From positions 6,634,001 to 6,698,000 of the forward strand of contig NZ_JAGPYQ010000001.1 in assembly GCF_018070025.1 (NCBI RefSeq): 64,000 nt of DNA, given 5' to 3'. Below, piece by piece: positions 1-8,340 of this stretch (positions are counted from its first letter, which is position 1; every line of letters starts with the position of its first letter). The stretch is from Streptomyces liliiviolaceus (GTDB taxonomy: Bacteria > Actinomycetota > Actinomycetes > Streptomycetales > Streptomycetaceae). A model generated the notes under the pieces. That model did not search any database. It was not told the origin of the DNA and saw only the letters and a program-made list of their open reading frames with translations. Both the position numbers and the translations under genes were made by a program.

Positions 1-1122
1 GGGGCGTCCGTGTACTCGGCGTCGGCGTTCGCCTCCCAGGAGCTGCCCGGCATGGACGTGTCGCTGCGCGGCGCCGTCTCCATCGCACGGCGGCTGCAGG
101 ACCCGCTGGCCGAGCTGGTGAAGATCGACCCGAAGTCGATCGGTGTCGGCCAGTACCAGCACGACCTGTCCGAGGTGAAGCTCTCGCGCTCCCTCGACGC
201 GGTCGTCGAGGACTGTGTGAACGGCGTCGGCGTGGACGTGAACACGGCGTCCACTCCCCTGCTCACCCGGGTCTCCGGCATCACCTCCGGGCTCGCCGAG
301 AACATCGTGGCGCACCGCGACGCGAACGGCCCGTTCACCTCACGCACCGCGTTGAAGAAGGTCGCCAGGCTCGGCCCCAAGGCGTACGAGCAGTGCGCGG
401 GCTTCCTGCGGATCCGCGGCGGCGACGACCCGCTGGACGCGTCGAGCGTGCACCCCGAGGCGTACCCCGTGGTCCGCCGGATGGTGAAGACGGCGGGGAG
501 CGGGGTGGGCTCGCTGATCGGCAACACGGGGGCGCTGCGCTCGCTGCGGCCGGACGACTTCGTGGACGAGAAGTTCGGTCTGCCGACGGTGACGGACATC
601 CTGCGGGAGCTGGAGAAGCCGGGGCGCGACCCGCGGCCCGCCTTCAAGACGGCGACCTTCAAGGACGGGGTCGAGAAGATCGCCGACCTGGAGCCGGGGA
701 TGGTGCTGGAGGGGGTCGTCACGAACGTGGCGGCGTTCGGGGCGTTCGTGGATGTCGGTGTCCACCAGGACGGGCTCGTGCACGTCTCCGCGATGTCGAA
801 GACCTTCGTGAAGGATCCCCGGGACGTCGTGAAGTCCGGGGACATCGTGAAGGTGAAGGTGCTTGAGGTCGACATTCCGCGCAAGCGGATCTCGTTGACC
901 CTGCGGTTGGACGACGATGCGTCGGCGGCTGCGCAGGAGGGTGGCTCCGGGCGTCCTCAGCGCGGTGGCGGGCGGCCGCCTCAGCAGCGGGGCCGTTCCG
1001 GCGGAGGGAAGGGCGGGGGTTCGCGTCAGGCTGCCGCGCCCGCGCCCGGGAACAGTGCGATGGCTGACGCCTTGCGGCGGGCGGGGCTCGCGGACCCGAA
1101 GGGTCGGAACGGGCGGGGCTGA
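1..1122 (+). CDS. tex: Tex-family RNA-binding transcription accessory protein (3' part, cut by window edge)
   Basis: The reading frame is open from base 1, so the start lies before the window and 373 residues are visible. They begin in the last part of the YqgF/RNase-H-like core ([10 protein letters not shown]), pass the Tex-typical [16 protein letters not shown] segment, and continue through a helix-hairpin-helix region at about residues 60-130. An S1 RNA-binding domain follows at about 231-306 ([17 protein letters not shown]). The protein ends in a low-complexity Gly/Arg/Gln tail of about 65 residues, common in actinobacterial Tex. Tex is a cytoplasmic nucleic-acid-binding protein linked to transcription and RNA metabolism. 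The next gene converges on it, with a repeat of the 20-bp family between them. Identification is secure; the exact cellular role is not. Confidence 0.93.
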   Translation, partial: GASVYSASAFASQELPGMDVSLRGAVSIARRLQDPLAELVKIDPKSIGVGQYQHDLSEVKLSRSLDAVVEDCVNGVGVDVNTASTPLLTRVSGITSGLAENIVAHRDANGPFTSRTALKKVARLGPKAYEQCAGFLRIRGGDDPLDASSVHPEAYPVVRRMVKTAGSGVGSLIGNTGALRSLRPDDFVDEKFGLPTVTDILRELEKPGRDPRPAFKTATFKDGVEKIADLEPGMVLEGVVTNVAAFGAFVDVGVHQDGLVHVSAMSKTFVKDPRDVVKSGDIVKVKVLEVDIPRKRISLTLRLDDDASAAAQEGGSGRPQRGGGRPPQQRGRSGGGKGGGSRQAAAPAPGNSAMADALRRAGLADPKGRNGRG

Positions 1123-1210
1123 GTTCTGGGCTGCCGGGCCCGGTCTCTCCGGTTCCACCGGAGGGGCGGGCCCGGACCGTTGTGACGTGCGGGTCCGGTG
1201 GGGGCCGGCC

Positions 1211-1262
1211 GCGCAGTTCCCCGCGCCCCTAAAAACGGGGCTGCGCCCCTGTTTTCGCCCTT
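1211..1262. repeat. Intergenic 20-bp-family repeat between convergent tex and ABC-F genes
   Basis: The copy at 1211-1230 matches the core GCGCAGTTCCCCGCGCCCCT. It is followed by CTAAAAACGGGG and a degenerate facing half (GAGGGGCGCGGG) around 1260, so the region can fold into an imperfect hairpin. It lies between two converging stop codons, which fits a bidirectional terminator. Confidence 0.7.
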
Positions 1263-1290
1263 GAGGGGCGCGGGTCTGTCGGTGGAACGC

Positions 1291-2931
1291 TCAGCGTTCC
1301 GTCACCTTGCCCGCGGCCACCTCCAGGCGGCGGGTCGTGTGGACCGCGTCCAGCATGCGGCGGTCGTGGGTCACCAGGAGCAGCGTGCCCTCGTAGGAGT
1401 CGAGGGCCGATTCCAGTTGCTCGATCGCCGGAAGGTCCAGGTGGTTGGTCGGCTCGTCGAGGACCAGGAGGTTCACGCCCCGGCCCTGGAGCAGGGCCAG
1501 GGCCGAGCGGGTGCGTTCGCCCGGTGAGAGGCTGGCGGCCGGGCGCAGGACGTGGTCCGCCTTGAGGCCGAACTTGGCCAGGAGCGTACGGACCTCGGCC
1601 GGCTCGGTGTCGGGGACGGCCGCGCAGAACGCGTCGAGCAGCGCCTCCGTCCCGTGGAAGAGCTTGCGGGCCTGGTCGACCTCGCCGACGATCACGCCCG
1701 AGCCGAGCGTGGCGTGCCCCGAGTCCAGGGGTACGCGGCCGAGCAGGGCGCCGAGCAGCGTGGACTTGCCCGCGCCGTTCGCGCCGGTGACGGCCACCCG
1801 GTCCGCCCAGTCGATCTGGAGCGTGGCCGGGCCGAAGGTGAAGTCGCCGCGCCGGACCTCGGCGTCGCGCAGGGTGGCGACCACGGAGCCCGACCGCGGG
1901 GCCGCCGCGATCTCCATCCGCAGCTCCCACTCCTTGCGCGGCTCCTCCACCACGTCGAGCCGCTCGATCATGCGCTGGGTCTGCCGGGCCTTCGCGGCCT
2001 GCTTCTCGCTGGCCTCGCTGCGGAACTTGCGGCCGATCTTGTCGTTGTCGTTGTTCGCCTTGCGCCGGGCGTTCTTGACGCCCTTGTCCATCCAGGAGCG
2101 CTGCATCTGGGCGCGGCCCTCCAGGGCGGAGCGCTTGTCGGCGTACTCCTCGTAGCCTTCGCGCGCGTGCCGGCGGGCCACGTCCCGCTCTTCCAGATAG
2201 GCCTCGTAGCCGCCGCCGTACAGGGTGATCTGCTGCTGGGCCAGGTCGAGTTCGAGGACCTTGGTGACCGTGCGGGTGAGGAACTCGCGGTCGTGGCTGA
2301 CGACGACCGTGCCCGCGCGCAGCCCGGAGACGAAGCGTTCGAGGCGCTCCAGACCGTCCAGGTCGAGGTCGTTGGTCGGCTCGTCGAGCAGGAAGACGTC
2401 GTAGCGGGACAGGAGCAGCGAGGCGAGTCCGGCGCGGGCCGCCTGGCCGCCGGAGAGCGAGGTCATCGGCTGGTCCAGGCCGACGGCGAGGCCGAGCGAG
2501 TCGGCGACCTCCTCGGCCCGCTCGTCGAGGTCGGCGCCGCCCAGCGCGAGCCACCGCTCCAGGCTGTCCGCGTACGCGTCGTCCGCGCCCGGTGCCCCGT
2601 CGACGAGTGCCTGTGTGGCCTCGTCCATGACCCGCTGGGCCTCGGCCACGCCGGTGCGGCGCGCCAGGAACTCCCGTACGGACTCGCCGGGCCTGCGGTC
2701 CGGCTCCTGGGGCAGATGGCCGACGGCCGCGGCGGGCGGGGAGAGCCGCAGCTCGCCCTCGTCGGGCTTGTCGAGACCGGCGAGCATCCGGAGCAGGGTG
2801 GACTTGCCCGCGCCGTTGGCACCGACGAGACCGATCACGTCGCCGGGCGCGACGACGAGGTCGAGTTCGGCGAAGAGGGTGCGGTCGCCGTGGCCGGCGG
2901 CGAGGTTCTTGGCGACGAGAGTGGCAGTCAT
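1291..2931 (-). CDS. ABC-F family ATP-binding protein
   Basis: The 546-aa protein has two ABC ATPase domains and no membrane segment, the hallmark of ABC-F proteins, which act on the ribosome rather than in transport. Domain 1 has Walker A GANGAGKST at 37-45, signature LSGGQ at 159-163 and LLDEPTNDLD at 181-190. Domain 2 has Walker A at 383-390, a variant signature LSPGE at 468-472 and LDEPTNHLD near 491. Between them (about 240-330) is a highly charged helical linker, the P-site-tRNA interaction motif in the family. Whether this is a housekeeping translation factor or an antibiotic-protection protein cannot be decided from sequence alone. It lies downstream of the 3021-4040 gene on the same strand, with a small GC-rich hairpin between them. 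Confidence 0.9.
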   Translation of the reverse strand: MTATLVAKNLAAGHGDRTLFAELDLVVAPGDVIGLVGANGAGKSTLLRMLAGLDKPDEGELRLSPPAAAVGHLPQEPDRRPGESVREFLARRTGVAEAQRVMDEATQALVDGAPGADDAYADSLERWLALGGADLDERAEEVADSLGLAVGLDQPMTSLSGGQAARAGLASLLLSRYDVFLLDEPTNDLDLDGLERLERFVSGLRAGTVVVSHDREFLTRTVTKVLELDLAQQQITLYGGGYEAYLEERDVARRHAREGYEEYADKRSALEGRAQMQRSWMDKGVKNARRKANNDNDKIGRKFRSEASEKQAAKARQTQRMIERLDVVEEPRKEWELRMEIAAAPRSGSVVATLRDAEVRRGDFTFGPATLQIDWADRVAVTGANGAGKSTLLGALLGRVPLDSGHATLGSGVIVGEVDQARKLFHGTEALLDAFCAAVPDTEPAEVRTLLAKFGLKADHVLRPAASLSPGERTRSALALLQGRGVNLLVLDEPTNHLDLPAIEQLESALDSYEGTLLLVTHDRRMLDAVHTTRRLEVAAGKVTER

Positions 2932-2988
2932 CAGGAGGCCGATCCTAATCGCCGGGCCCGCGCGCCCGCGCCAGGGTTTCGCGCACGC

Positions 2989-3009
2989 GGGCGCCCGGCC
3001 CGGGTGCCC
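2989..3009 (-). terminator. Possible GC-rich hairpin terminator
   Basis: GGGCGCCCGG and CCGGGTGCCC face each other with almost no spacer, allowing a stem of about 7-9 pairs with a G-U wobble. It lies just downstream of the 3021 gene and upstream of the ABC-F start. There is no T-run, as usual in Streptomyces. Weak call. Confidence 0.3.
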
Positions 3010-3020
3010 GGCGCGGGCCG

Positions 3021-4040
3021 TCAGCGGGCCATCGCCTCCACCAGGACGCTCCCGGACGTCCGCGCCACGATGAAGGACTCCCCTCTGGTCGCCCTCGTGT
3101 CCAGCGGAAGCCGGTGGCGGCCCGCCTCCAGGACGCCGTCGAACACCTCGTGCATATGGGTGCGGTAGAGGCGGTCCAGCCGGTACGCGGTCAGCCGGAC
3201 CCGGCAGGGAGAGGTGACCTCGATGCCCGCCTCGCCGTCGGCGGCGACCAGCCGTGTCAGCCGGCGCTGTTCGCGGGGGCTGCGGTCCAGGGCGTTCTCT
3301 ATCTGCGCGACCAGGAGCGGGACGATCGGGGCCAGCCCCTCGACGTACGCGACGTCGACGCCCGCCTGCGCGAAGGAGTGCCGGACGTCGGCGCGTTCCT
3401 GCTCGGTGACGGCCCGGCCGAAGGCGACGGCGCCGTAGGTGCGCAGTTCGTCAGCGGGTACGCCGGTGGCGTCCCGCGTGATGTCGGCGCCGATGCCGAT
3501 GATCCGCAGGGCGGCGGCGAGCTTGGCCAGGACGGCGGCCCGGGCGCCGATGAGCAGGACCCGGCGGCGCTCCGCCCCGGCCCCCGCGAGCAGGGAGCCC
3601 AGGGCGGCACGGTACTGGTCGCCGTGGAAGAGGAAGGGGCCGATGCCGTGATAGCCGTTCCGTTCCAGATCGGGGTGTTCGTCGGTCTGCCAGGCGAAGT
3701 CGCGCCAGACGACGTCGTCGCCGTGCCGGTCGATCACGGCGGTCACGGCACCGCAGGCGAGGTCCTCGCACTCCGGGCAGCCGTAGATGACGTACCGGCC
3801 GCCCTCCAGCGGAGGGTCGGCTTCCAGCAGCAGGCTCTGCACCTGGGCCATGAAGATCGCGGGTGGTACGTCGGAGGCGAGGGGGGACACGGCGTCGAGG
3901 TCGGACAGCTGGTACAGCAGCGGGCGCCCGTCGACGATGAAGTCGACGAAGTCCCGGTGCGCTTGGTAGTCACCGTTGGCCAGTACTCCACCGGCACGCA
4001 TCGCCGGTGCCAGGCCGAAGGTCGCGTACTCGGCAGACAT
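3021..4040 (-). CDS. Protein of unknown function (about 339 aa)
   Basis: I do not recognise a family with confidence. From the ATG at 4040 the protein begins MSAEYATFG. It contains a Cys cluster (GCPECEDLACG, C-x2-C-x4-C), a patch VLLIGARAAVLAKL followed by GIGADITRDA that looks Rossmann-like, and a C-terminal segment rich in Arg/Leu. No signal peptide or membrane helix is visible. The frame stays open to an ATG at 4082, adding 14 residues (MPCSELAQSG), but that extension would overlap the likely promoter of the divergent oxidase gene at 4071-4100, so 4040 is preferred. It precedes the ABC-F gene on the same strand after about 90 bp and a possible hairpin. Confidence 0.7.
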   Translation of the reverse strand: MSAEYATFGLAPAMRAGGVLANGDYQAHRDFVDFIVDGRPLLYQLSDLDAVSPLASDVPPAIFMAQVQSLLLEADPPLEGGRYVIYGCPECEDLACGAVTAVIDRHGDDVVWRDFAWQTDEHPDLERNGYHGIGPFLFHGDQYRAALGSLLAGAGAERRRVLLIGARAAVLAKLAAALRIIGIGADITRDATGVPADELRTYGAVAFGRAVTEQERADVRHSFAQAGVDVAYVEGLAPIVPLLVAQIENALDRSPREQRRLTRLVAADGEAGIEVTSPCRVRLTAYRLDRLYRTHMHEVFDGVLEAGRHRLPLDTRATRGESFIVARTSGSVLVEAMAR

Positions 4041-4070
4041 GCTGTGAGTATTCCCGGACTGGGCCAACTC

Positions 4071-4100
4071 TGAGCACGGCATGACATATTCCGCTAACGT
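4071..4100 (+). promoter_or_regulatory. Candidate promoter for a leaderless oxidase mRNA
   Basis: A -10-like TAACGT lies at 4095-4100, with a weak -35 (TGAGCA, 4071-4076) 18 nt upstream. The GTG start at 4107 is only 7 nt past the -10 box and has no ribosome site in front of it. That is the arrangement of leaderless actinobacterial transcripts. The -35 is poor, so the call rests on spacing and the absence of a ribosome site. Confidence 0.45.
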
Positions 4101-4106
4101 CCCCGC

Positions 4107-5075
4107 GTGGCGGAAGATCGAAGCGGTGACGTGATCGTGGTCGGCAGCGGGGTCATAGGACTCACGACGGCCCTTGTCCTTGCCGAGAGCGGCAGACGCG
4201 TACGGATCTGGACGCGGGAGCCCGCCGAGCGGACCACCTCGGCGGTTGCGGGCGCGCTGTGGTGGCCGTACGCCATCGAGCCGCAGGACCTCGCGCGGAC
4301 CTGGGCCCTGCGCTCACTGTCCGTGTACGAGGAGTTGGCGGCGCGGCCCGACGAGACGGGCGTACGCATGGTCGAGGGCGTCATGGGCGAGGCGCGCCTT
4401 GACGAGCAGGGGCCGTGGGCCGCGGCCCGGCTGCCGGGGCTGCGGGCGTCCACGGCCGAGGAGTACGCGGGCTCGGGGCTGTGGGCGGAGCTGCCGCTGA
4501 TCGACATGCCGGTGCATCTGGCGTGGCTGCGCGCGCGGTTCCTGCGGGCGGGCGGTGTGGTCGAGTCACGCGTGGTGACGGACCTCGCCGAGGCCCGGGC
4601 GCAGGCGCGGGTCGTCGTCAACTGCACGGGGCTCGGTGCGCGGGAGTTGCTCGGTGACACGGCGGTGCGGCCCGTGCGGGGGCAGTTGGTGATCGTGGAG
4701 AACCCGGGGATCCGGACGTGGCTGGTGTCCACGGACGCGGTGGCCGGGACGACCACGTATCTCTTCCCGCAGCCGGGGCGGCTGGTTCTCGGCGGGACCA
4801 CGGACGACGGGGAGTGGTCCCTGGAGCCGGATCCCGCGGTGGCCGCGGAGATCGTCGCGCGCTGTGCGGTGCTCCGGCCGGAGGTGGCGGGGGCGCGGGT
4901 GTTGGGGCATCGGGTGGGGGTGCGGCCGGTGCGGTCCGCTGTGCGGCTTGAACGTGACGCGTTGGGCGGCGGCGCGGCGGGGGGTGGGGTGTTGGTGCAC
5001 AACTACGGGCACGGCGGGGCCGGGGTGACGGTGGCCTGGGGCTGCGCGGAGGTTGTGCTGGGGCTGGTTGATTAG
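4107..5075 (+). CDS. D-amino-acid oxidase-like FAD-dependent oxidoreductase
   Basis: The 322-aa size is close to the DAAO family. The N-terminus carries the FAD dinucleotide-binding fold (VVGSGVIGL, Gly at 13, 15, 18). Near the C-terminus are GVRPVRSAVRLE, containing the substrate-carboxylate Arg seen in D-amino-acid oxidases, and NYGHGGAGVTVAWG, the family's second FAD contact. The expected reaction is oxidative deamination of a D-amino acid to the 2-oxo acid with H2O2 release, in the cytoplasm; D-aspartate-type or glycine-type specificity cannot be told apart here. The start is the GTG at 4107, probably leaderless. It is divergent from the unknown gene and converges on the BCCT transporter gene across a 52-bp perfect palindrome. 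Confidence 0.88.
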   Translation: MAEDRSGDVIVVGSGVIGLTTALVLAESGRRVRIWTREPAERTTSAVAGALWWPYAIEPQDLARTWALRSLSVYEELAARPDETGVRMVEGVMGEARLDEQGPWAAARLPGLRASTAEEYAGSGLWAELPLIDMPVHLAWLRARFLRAGGVVESRVVTDLAEARAQARVVVNCTGLGARELLGDTAVRPVRGQLVIVENPGIRTWLVSTDAVAGTTTYLFPQPGRLVLGGTTDDGEWSLEPDPAVAAEIVARCAVLRPEVAGARVLGHRVGVRPVRSAVRLERDALGGGAAGGGVLVHNYGHGGAGVTVAWGCAEVVLGLVD

Positions 5076-5100
5076 GCGCGGGCCCGCTGTGGCTGAGGTC

Positions 5101-5185
5101 GCGCAGTTCCCCGCGCCCCCAAAAAGCAAAAGACTGCGCAGTTCCCCGCGCCCCCAGGTACCTGGGGGCGCGGGGAACTGCGCAG
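5101..5185. repeat. Three copies of the 20-bp repeat family
   Basis: Plus-strand copies lie at 5101-5120 and 5136-5155 and a minus-strand copy at 5164-5183. The last two face each other and form the perfect palindrome described at 5134-5185. The copies are of the CCCCC-ending subtype rather than CCCCT. Confidence 0.8.
5134..5185. terminator. 52-bp perfect palindrome, likely bidirectional terminator
   Basis: The two arms, 5134-5159 and 5160-5185, are exact reverse complements, 26 bp each, with no spacer. The centre is GGTACC. The palindrome is made of two facing 20-bp-family repeats plus unique central bases. It lies between the converging stops of the oxidase (5075) and the BCCT gene (5236), so transcripts from either side would form the same hairpin. 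Confidence 0.7.
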
Positions 5186-5235
5186 CCTCAGCCGCTATGT
5201 GGCCGCGGCCGACACACGACCGCCGCGGGGCGCGG

Positions 5236-6969
5236 CTACGTGTGGTCGTGGCCCAGCGGGTCGCCCTCCGTTTCCGTGCCGGCGCCCGGGCCGACCCGGA
5301 TCTCGAAGTCGCCGTCGTACTTCTTGTGGCCCTCGATCACGGCCAGTTCGACCGCCTCGGAGCCCATCTCGTTGCGGACGATGACCGGGTCCCGCCGCAG
5401 ATCCCGCATGAGGGCGATACACATGCCGATCATCACGAGGACGAAGGGCGCGGCGGCCAGGATCGTGAGGTTCTGCAGGCCGGTCAGCGCATCCCCGTCA
5501 CCACTGCCGACGAGCAGCATGATCGCGGCCACCGCCCCGGTCACCACACCCCAGAAGACCACGACGAACCGGCCGGGTTCGAGGGCGCCCTTCTGGGAGA
5601 GCGTGCCCATGACGATGGACGCGGCGTCGGCGCCCGAGACGAAGAAGATGCCGACGAGGATCATCACGAGCAGGCTGGTGGCCGTCGCGATGGGGAACTC
5701 CTGGAGGACACCGAAGAGCTGGCCCTCGGGGGTCGTCTTCCCGGCGAGCGCGCCGCCCTCCTTCAGCTTCATCGCCGTACCGCCGAAGATCGCGAACCAG
5801 ACCAGGCTGACCGTGCTGGGCACGAGGATGACGCCGCCGACGAACTGCCGGATGGTGCGGCCACGGCTGATGCGGGCGATGAACATGCCGACGAAGGGCG
5901 TCCAGGAGATCCACCACGCCCAGTAGAAGACGGTCCAGCTGCCGAGCCAGTCGGCGACGCCCTTGCCGCCGCTGGCCTCGGTGCGGCCGGCGAGCTGGGG
6001 CAGGTCACCGAGGTAGGAGAAGATCGACGTGGGCAGCAGGTCGAGCACGATGATCGTGGGGCCCGCGACGAACACGAAGACCGCGAGCACCAGGGCCAGC
6101 ACCATGTTGGTGTTGGACAGCCACTGGATGCCCTTCTCCACACCGGAGACGGCCGAGGCGACGAACGCCACGGTCAGCACGGCGATGATCGAGACGAGCA
6201 GTCCGTTGCTCACCTTGTCCATCCAGTCCAGCTCGGTGAAGCCGGAGCCGATCTGGAGGGCGCCGAGGCCCAGCGAGGCCGCCGATCCGAAGACGGTGGC
6301 GATGATGGCGAGGATGTCGATCGCCCGGCCGGCCGAGCCGTTCGCGTGCTTCTCGCCGATGAGCGGGGTGAAGACGGCGCTGATGGTCTGGCGCCGGCGT
6401 TTGCGGTAGGTGCTGTAGGCGATGGCGAGGCCGACCACCGCGTAGATCGCCCACGGGTGCAGGGTCCAGTGGAAGAGGGTGGTGGCCATCGCCGTCTCCA
6501 TGCGTTCCGCGGAGTCGGCGGGAGTGGTGCCCGGCGGGGGTGTCGTGTAGTGCGAGAGCGGCTCGCTCACGCCGTAGAACATCAGTCCGATGCCCATGCC
6601 GGCGCTGAACATCATCGCCACCCAGGAGACGGTGCGGAACTCGGGCTCCTCGCCCTCCGCACCGAGGTGGATCCGTCCGTAGCGGCTGATCGCGAGCCAC
6701 AGCGCGAAGACCACGAAACAGGAGGCGGCGAGCATGAACGCCCAGCCGCCGTTGTGGATCAGGCCATTGAGCATTGTCGTGGAGGCGTCCTCCAGGGAGT
6801 CGGTGGCCGTCGCTCCCCAGATCACGAACGCCACGGTGAGTGCGGCGGTGACGCCGAACACCACCCAGTCCGTACGGGGGCGGGATTCCCGGCCCTCTTG
6901 GGCGTCCGGGCCGCCGGGGACGGCCGCCGGTTCGTCCCGGCCTCCCCTGTCCTTCAGATCTTCGGTCAT
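5236..6969 (-). CDS. BCCT-family (betaine/choline/carnitine) transporter
   Basis: The protein is a polytopic membrane protein of 577 aa, the usual BCCT size. It has about twelve hydrophobic segments and the family signature around FYWAWWISWTPFVGMFIAR, including the substrate-binding Trp-rich stretch. These carriers import trimethylammonium compounds such as glycine betaine or choline, usually with Na+ or H+, for osmoprotection. The charged N-terminal and C-terminal tails resemble the osmosensing tails of BetP, but this is only a resemblance. The frame is open to 7005, but the ATG at 6969 has a good ribosome site (GGAAGGTG, 6 nt away) and is preferred. Osmotic regulation is likely from the family but no site is visible. 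Confidence 0.92.
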   Translation of the reverse strand: MTEDLKDRGGRDEPAAVPGGPDAQEGRESRPRTDWVVFGVTAALTVAFVIWGATATDSLEDASTTMLNGLIHNGGWAFMLAASCFVVFALWLAISRYGRIHLGAEGEEPEFRTVSWVAMMFSAGMGIGLMFYGVSEPLSHYTTPPPGTTPADSAERMETAMATTLFHWTLHPWAIYAVVGLAIAYSTYRKRRRQTISAVFTPLIGEKHANGSAGRAIDILAIIATVFGSAASLGLGALQIGSGFTELDWMDKVSNGLLVSIIAVLTVAFVASAVSGVEKGIQWLSNTNMVLALVLAVFVFVAGPTIIVLDLLPTSIFSYLGDLPQLAGRTEASGGKGVADWLGSWTVFYWAWWISWTPFVGMFIARISRGRTIRQFVGGVILVPSTVSLVWFAIFGGTAMKLKEGGALAGKTTPEGQLFGVLQEFPIATATSLLVMILVGIFFVSGADAASIVMGTLSQKGALEPGRFVVVFWGVVTGAVAAIMLLVGSGDGDALTGLQNLTILAAAPFVLVMIGMCIALMRDLRRDPVIVRNEMGSEAVELAVIEGHKKYDGDFEIRVGPGAGTETEGDPLGHDHT

Positions 6970-7056
6970 CGGCGGCACCTTCCCCGGAAAGCGTTCGGCA
7001 CACATTCCTGATCGTGTGCCTACGACCTACCACAGGTGCCGCCGATCCCAACCGCC

Positions 7057-8340
7057 TCAGCAGCGGGTGTCGGGTTCCGCAACCGTCAGGTGGTACGGCG
7101 CACGCTCGTCCAGCAGCAACGGGACGAGGGCGCGCAGGGACTGACGCAGTGGTACGCGGGCCCCGGCACCGTCGGAGTCCTGTCGCGCCGTGACGCCGTG
7201 CAGGGCCAGCTCGTCCTTGACGTCCGCGTACTGGTCCGCCGTCAGCCGGTAGGCGCAGGGCGGGTCCGCGATGGTCTCGGACGGTTCGGCCGGGTCGTTG
7301 TCGGCGCCGCCCGTGTAGACGGGTCCGGTGTCCCGGTAGCCGGCCAGCCGGGCCGCCGACGTGGCCGCCCCGATCCGGCCGCGCCGTTCGTCGGTGAAGT
7401 CGAACAGGCCTCCCAGCGCTGCCAGTTGGGAGTGAACTCGGCGTCGGTTGTTGAGTGCCTCGTCGGCCTTCTCTGCCTCCGTGAGGGGGTCGACGCGGCT
7501 TTCGATGAGCAGTCCGACGCCGTGTTTGACGCCGGACATGTTCCGCAGGATCCGCTCCTGCCCGTCACCGGCCACCTGCCGGATCGGGTCGCCGGTCGCC
7601 GGGTCGGTCCAGATGCCGTACGTCCCGGTCGAGTGGCCGGCGCGCTGCGCGGCGGGCCGTACGTACGTCTGCGAGAGGGTCTGTGCCTCGTCGTGCACGG
7701 CCGGGTCGGTGTTGAGGTTGCGCGGCCAGAGGTCGAAGAGGTCCTTGTCGTAGTAGGGCGGTGTGGCTCCGTACTCGTGCAGGTCGTAGACCACGTCCGG
7801 CCGCCGGTCGCGGACGACGGCGGCCATCGCGCGCGCCTCGGCCGTCTGCAGGGCGAGGTGGTCGCGGTTGATGTCGACGCCGTCGCTGTTGCCGCGGGTG
7901 TCGGCGGCCCGGCCGTCCGGGTTGGCGGTGGGCACGACGAGCAGCGTGGTGCGGTCGAGGAATCGTCGGGTGCCCGCGTCCTTCGCGTACGCGAGGTCGC
8001 GGACGGTGGTGAGGCAGGCCTCGCGGCCCGACGGTTCGTCGCCGTGCTGGCTGCAGACGAGCAGCACGGTGGTGGCGGCGTGCGGGTTTCCGACGCGTAC
8101 GAGCTGGACGGGCCGGTTCTGTTTCGTGGTGCCGATCCGGCTGAGCGAGACCCGCCCGCTCGCCCGGTCGACGGCGGTGAGGAAGGTCTGCTCCTCGGGC
8201 TGGGTGGTCCAGCGTGCTCCGGCGGTCCGCTCGAATCCGGTGCGGGGCGGGCCCTCGGCCGCGTGGGCGGGCGCCGTGAGAAGGGGGACGGTGAGTGCCG
8301 CCGCCGTCAGGGCCAGGGCCGCGGTCCTACGGACTGTCAT
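7057..8340 (-). CDS. Secreted M14-family zinc carboxypeptidase
   Basis: The 427-aa protein opens with a Sec signal peptide of about 27 residues ending APAHA. The M14 zinc site is visible: H99 and E102 in [10 protein letters not shown]187 in YDLHEYG, and a candidate catalytic Glu279 in GLLIESR. The NPDGR...NRDH segment (about 139-160) is the substrate-binding Asn-Arg region. It should remove C-terminal residues from peptides outside the cell. Its ATG overlaps the TGA of the upstream S15 peptidase gene (ATGA, 4 bp), so the two are translationally coupled. Coupling to an Xaa-Pro peptidase suggests joint breakdown of extracellular peptides. Confidence 0.9.
   Translation of the reverse strand: MTVRRTAALALTAAALTVPLLTAPAHAAEGPPRTGFERTAGARWTTQPEEQTFLTAVDRASGRVSLSRIGTTKQNRPVQLVRVGNPHAATTVLLVCSQHGDEPSGREACLTTVRDLAYAKDAGTRRFLDRTTLLVVPTANPDGRAADTRGNSDGVDINRDHLALQTAEARAMAAVVRDRRPDVVYDLHEYGATPPYYDKDLFDLWPRNLNTDPAVHDEAQTLSQTYVRPAAQRAGHSTGTYGIWTDPATGDPIRQVAGDGQERILRNMSGVKHGVGLLIESRVDPLTEAEKADEALNNRRRVHSQLAALGGLFDFTDERRGRIGAATSAARLAGYRDTGPVYTGGADNDPAEPSETIADPPCAYRLTADQYADVKDELALHGVTARQDSDGAGARVPLRQSLRALVPLLLDERAPYHLTVAEPDTRC

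Noticed and set aside
3021..4082. Longer start for the unknown gene at 4082
   Set aside because: It adds a non-conserved-looking segment, has no ribosome site and would overlap the divergent promoter elements.
5053..7011. A 652-codon open frame antisense to the BCCT transporter
   Set aside because: Its product is rich in Gly/Asp/His/Glu repeats without any domain, while the opposite strand encodes a clear transporter.
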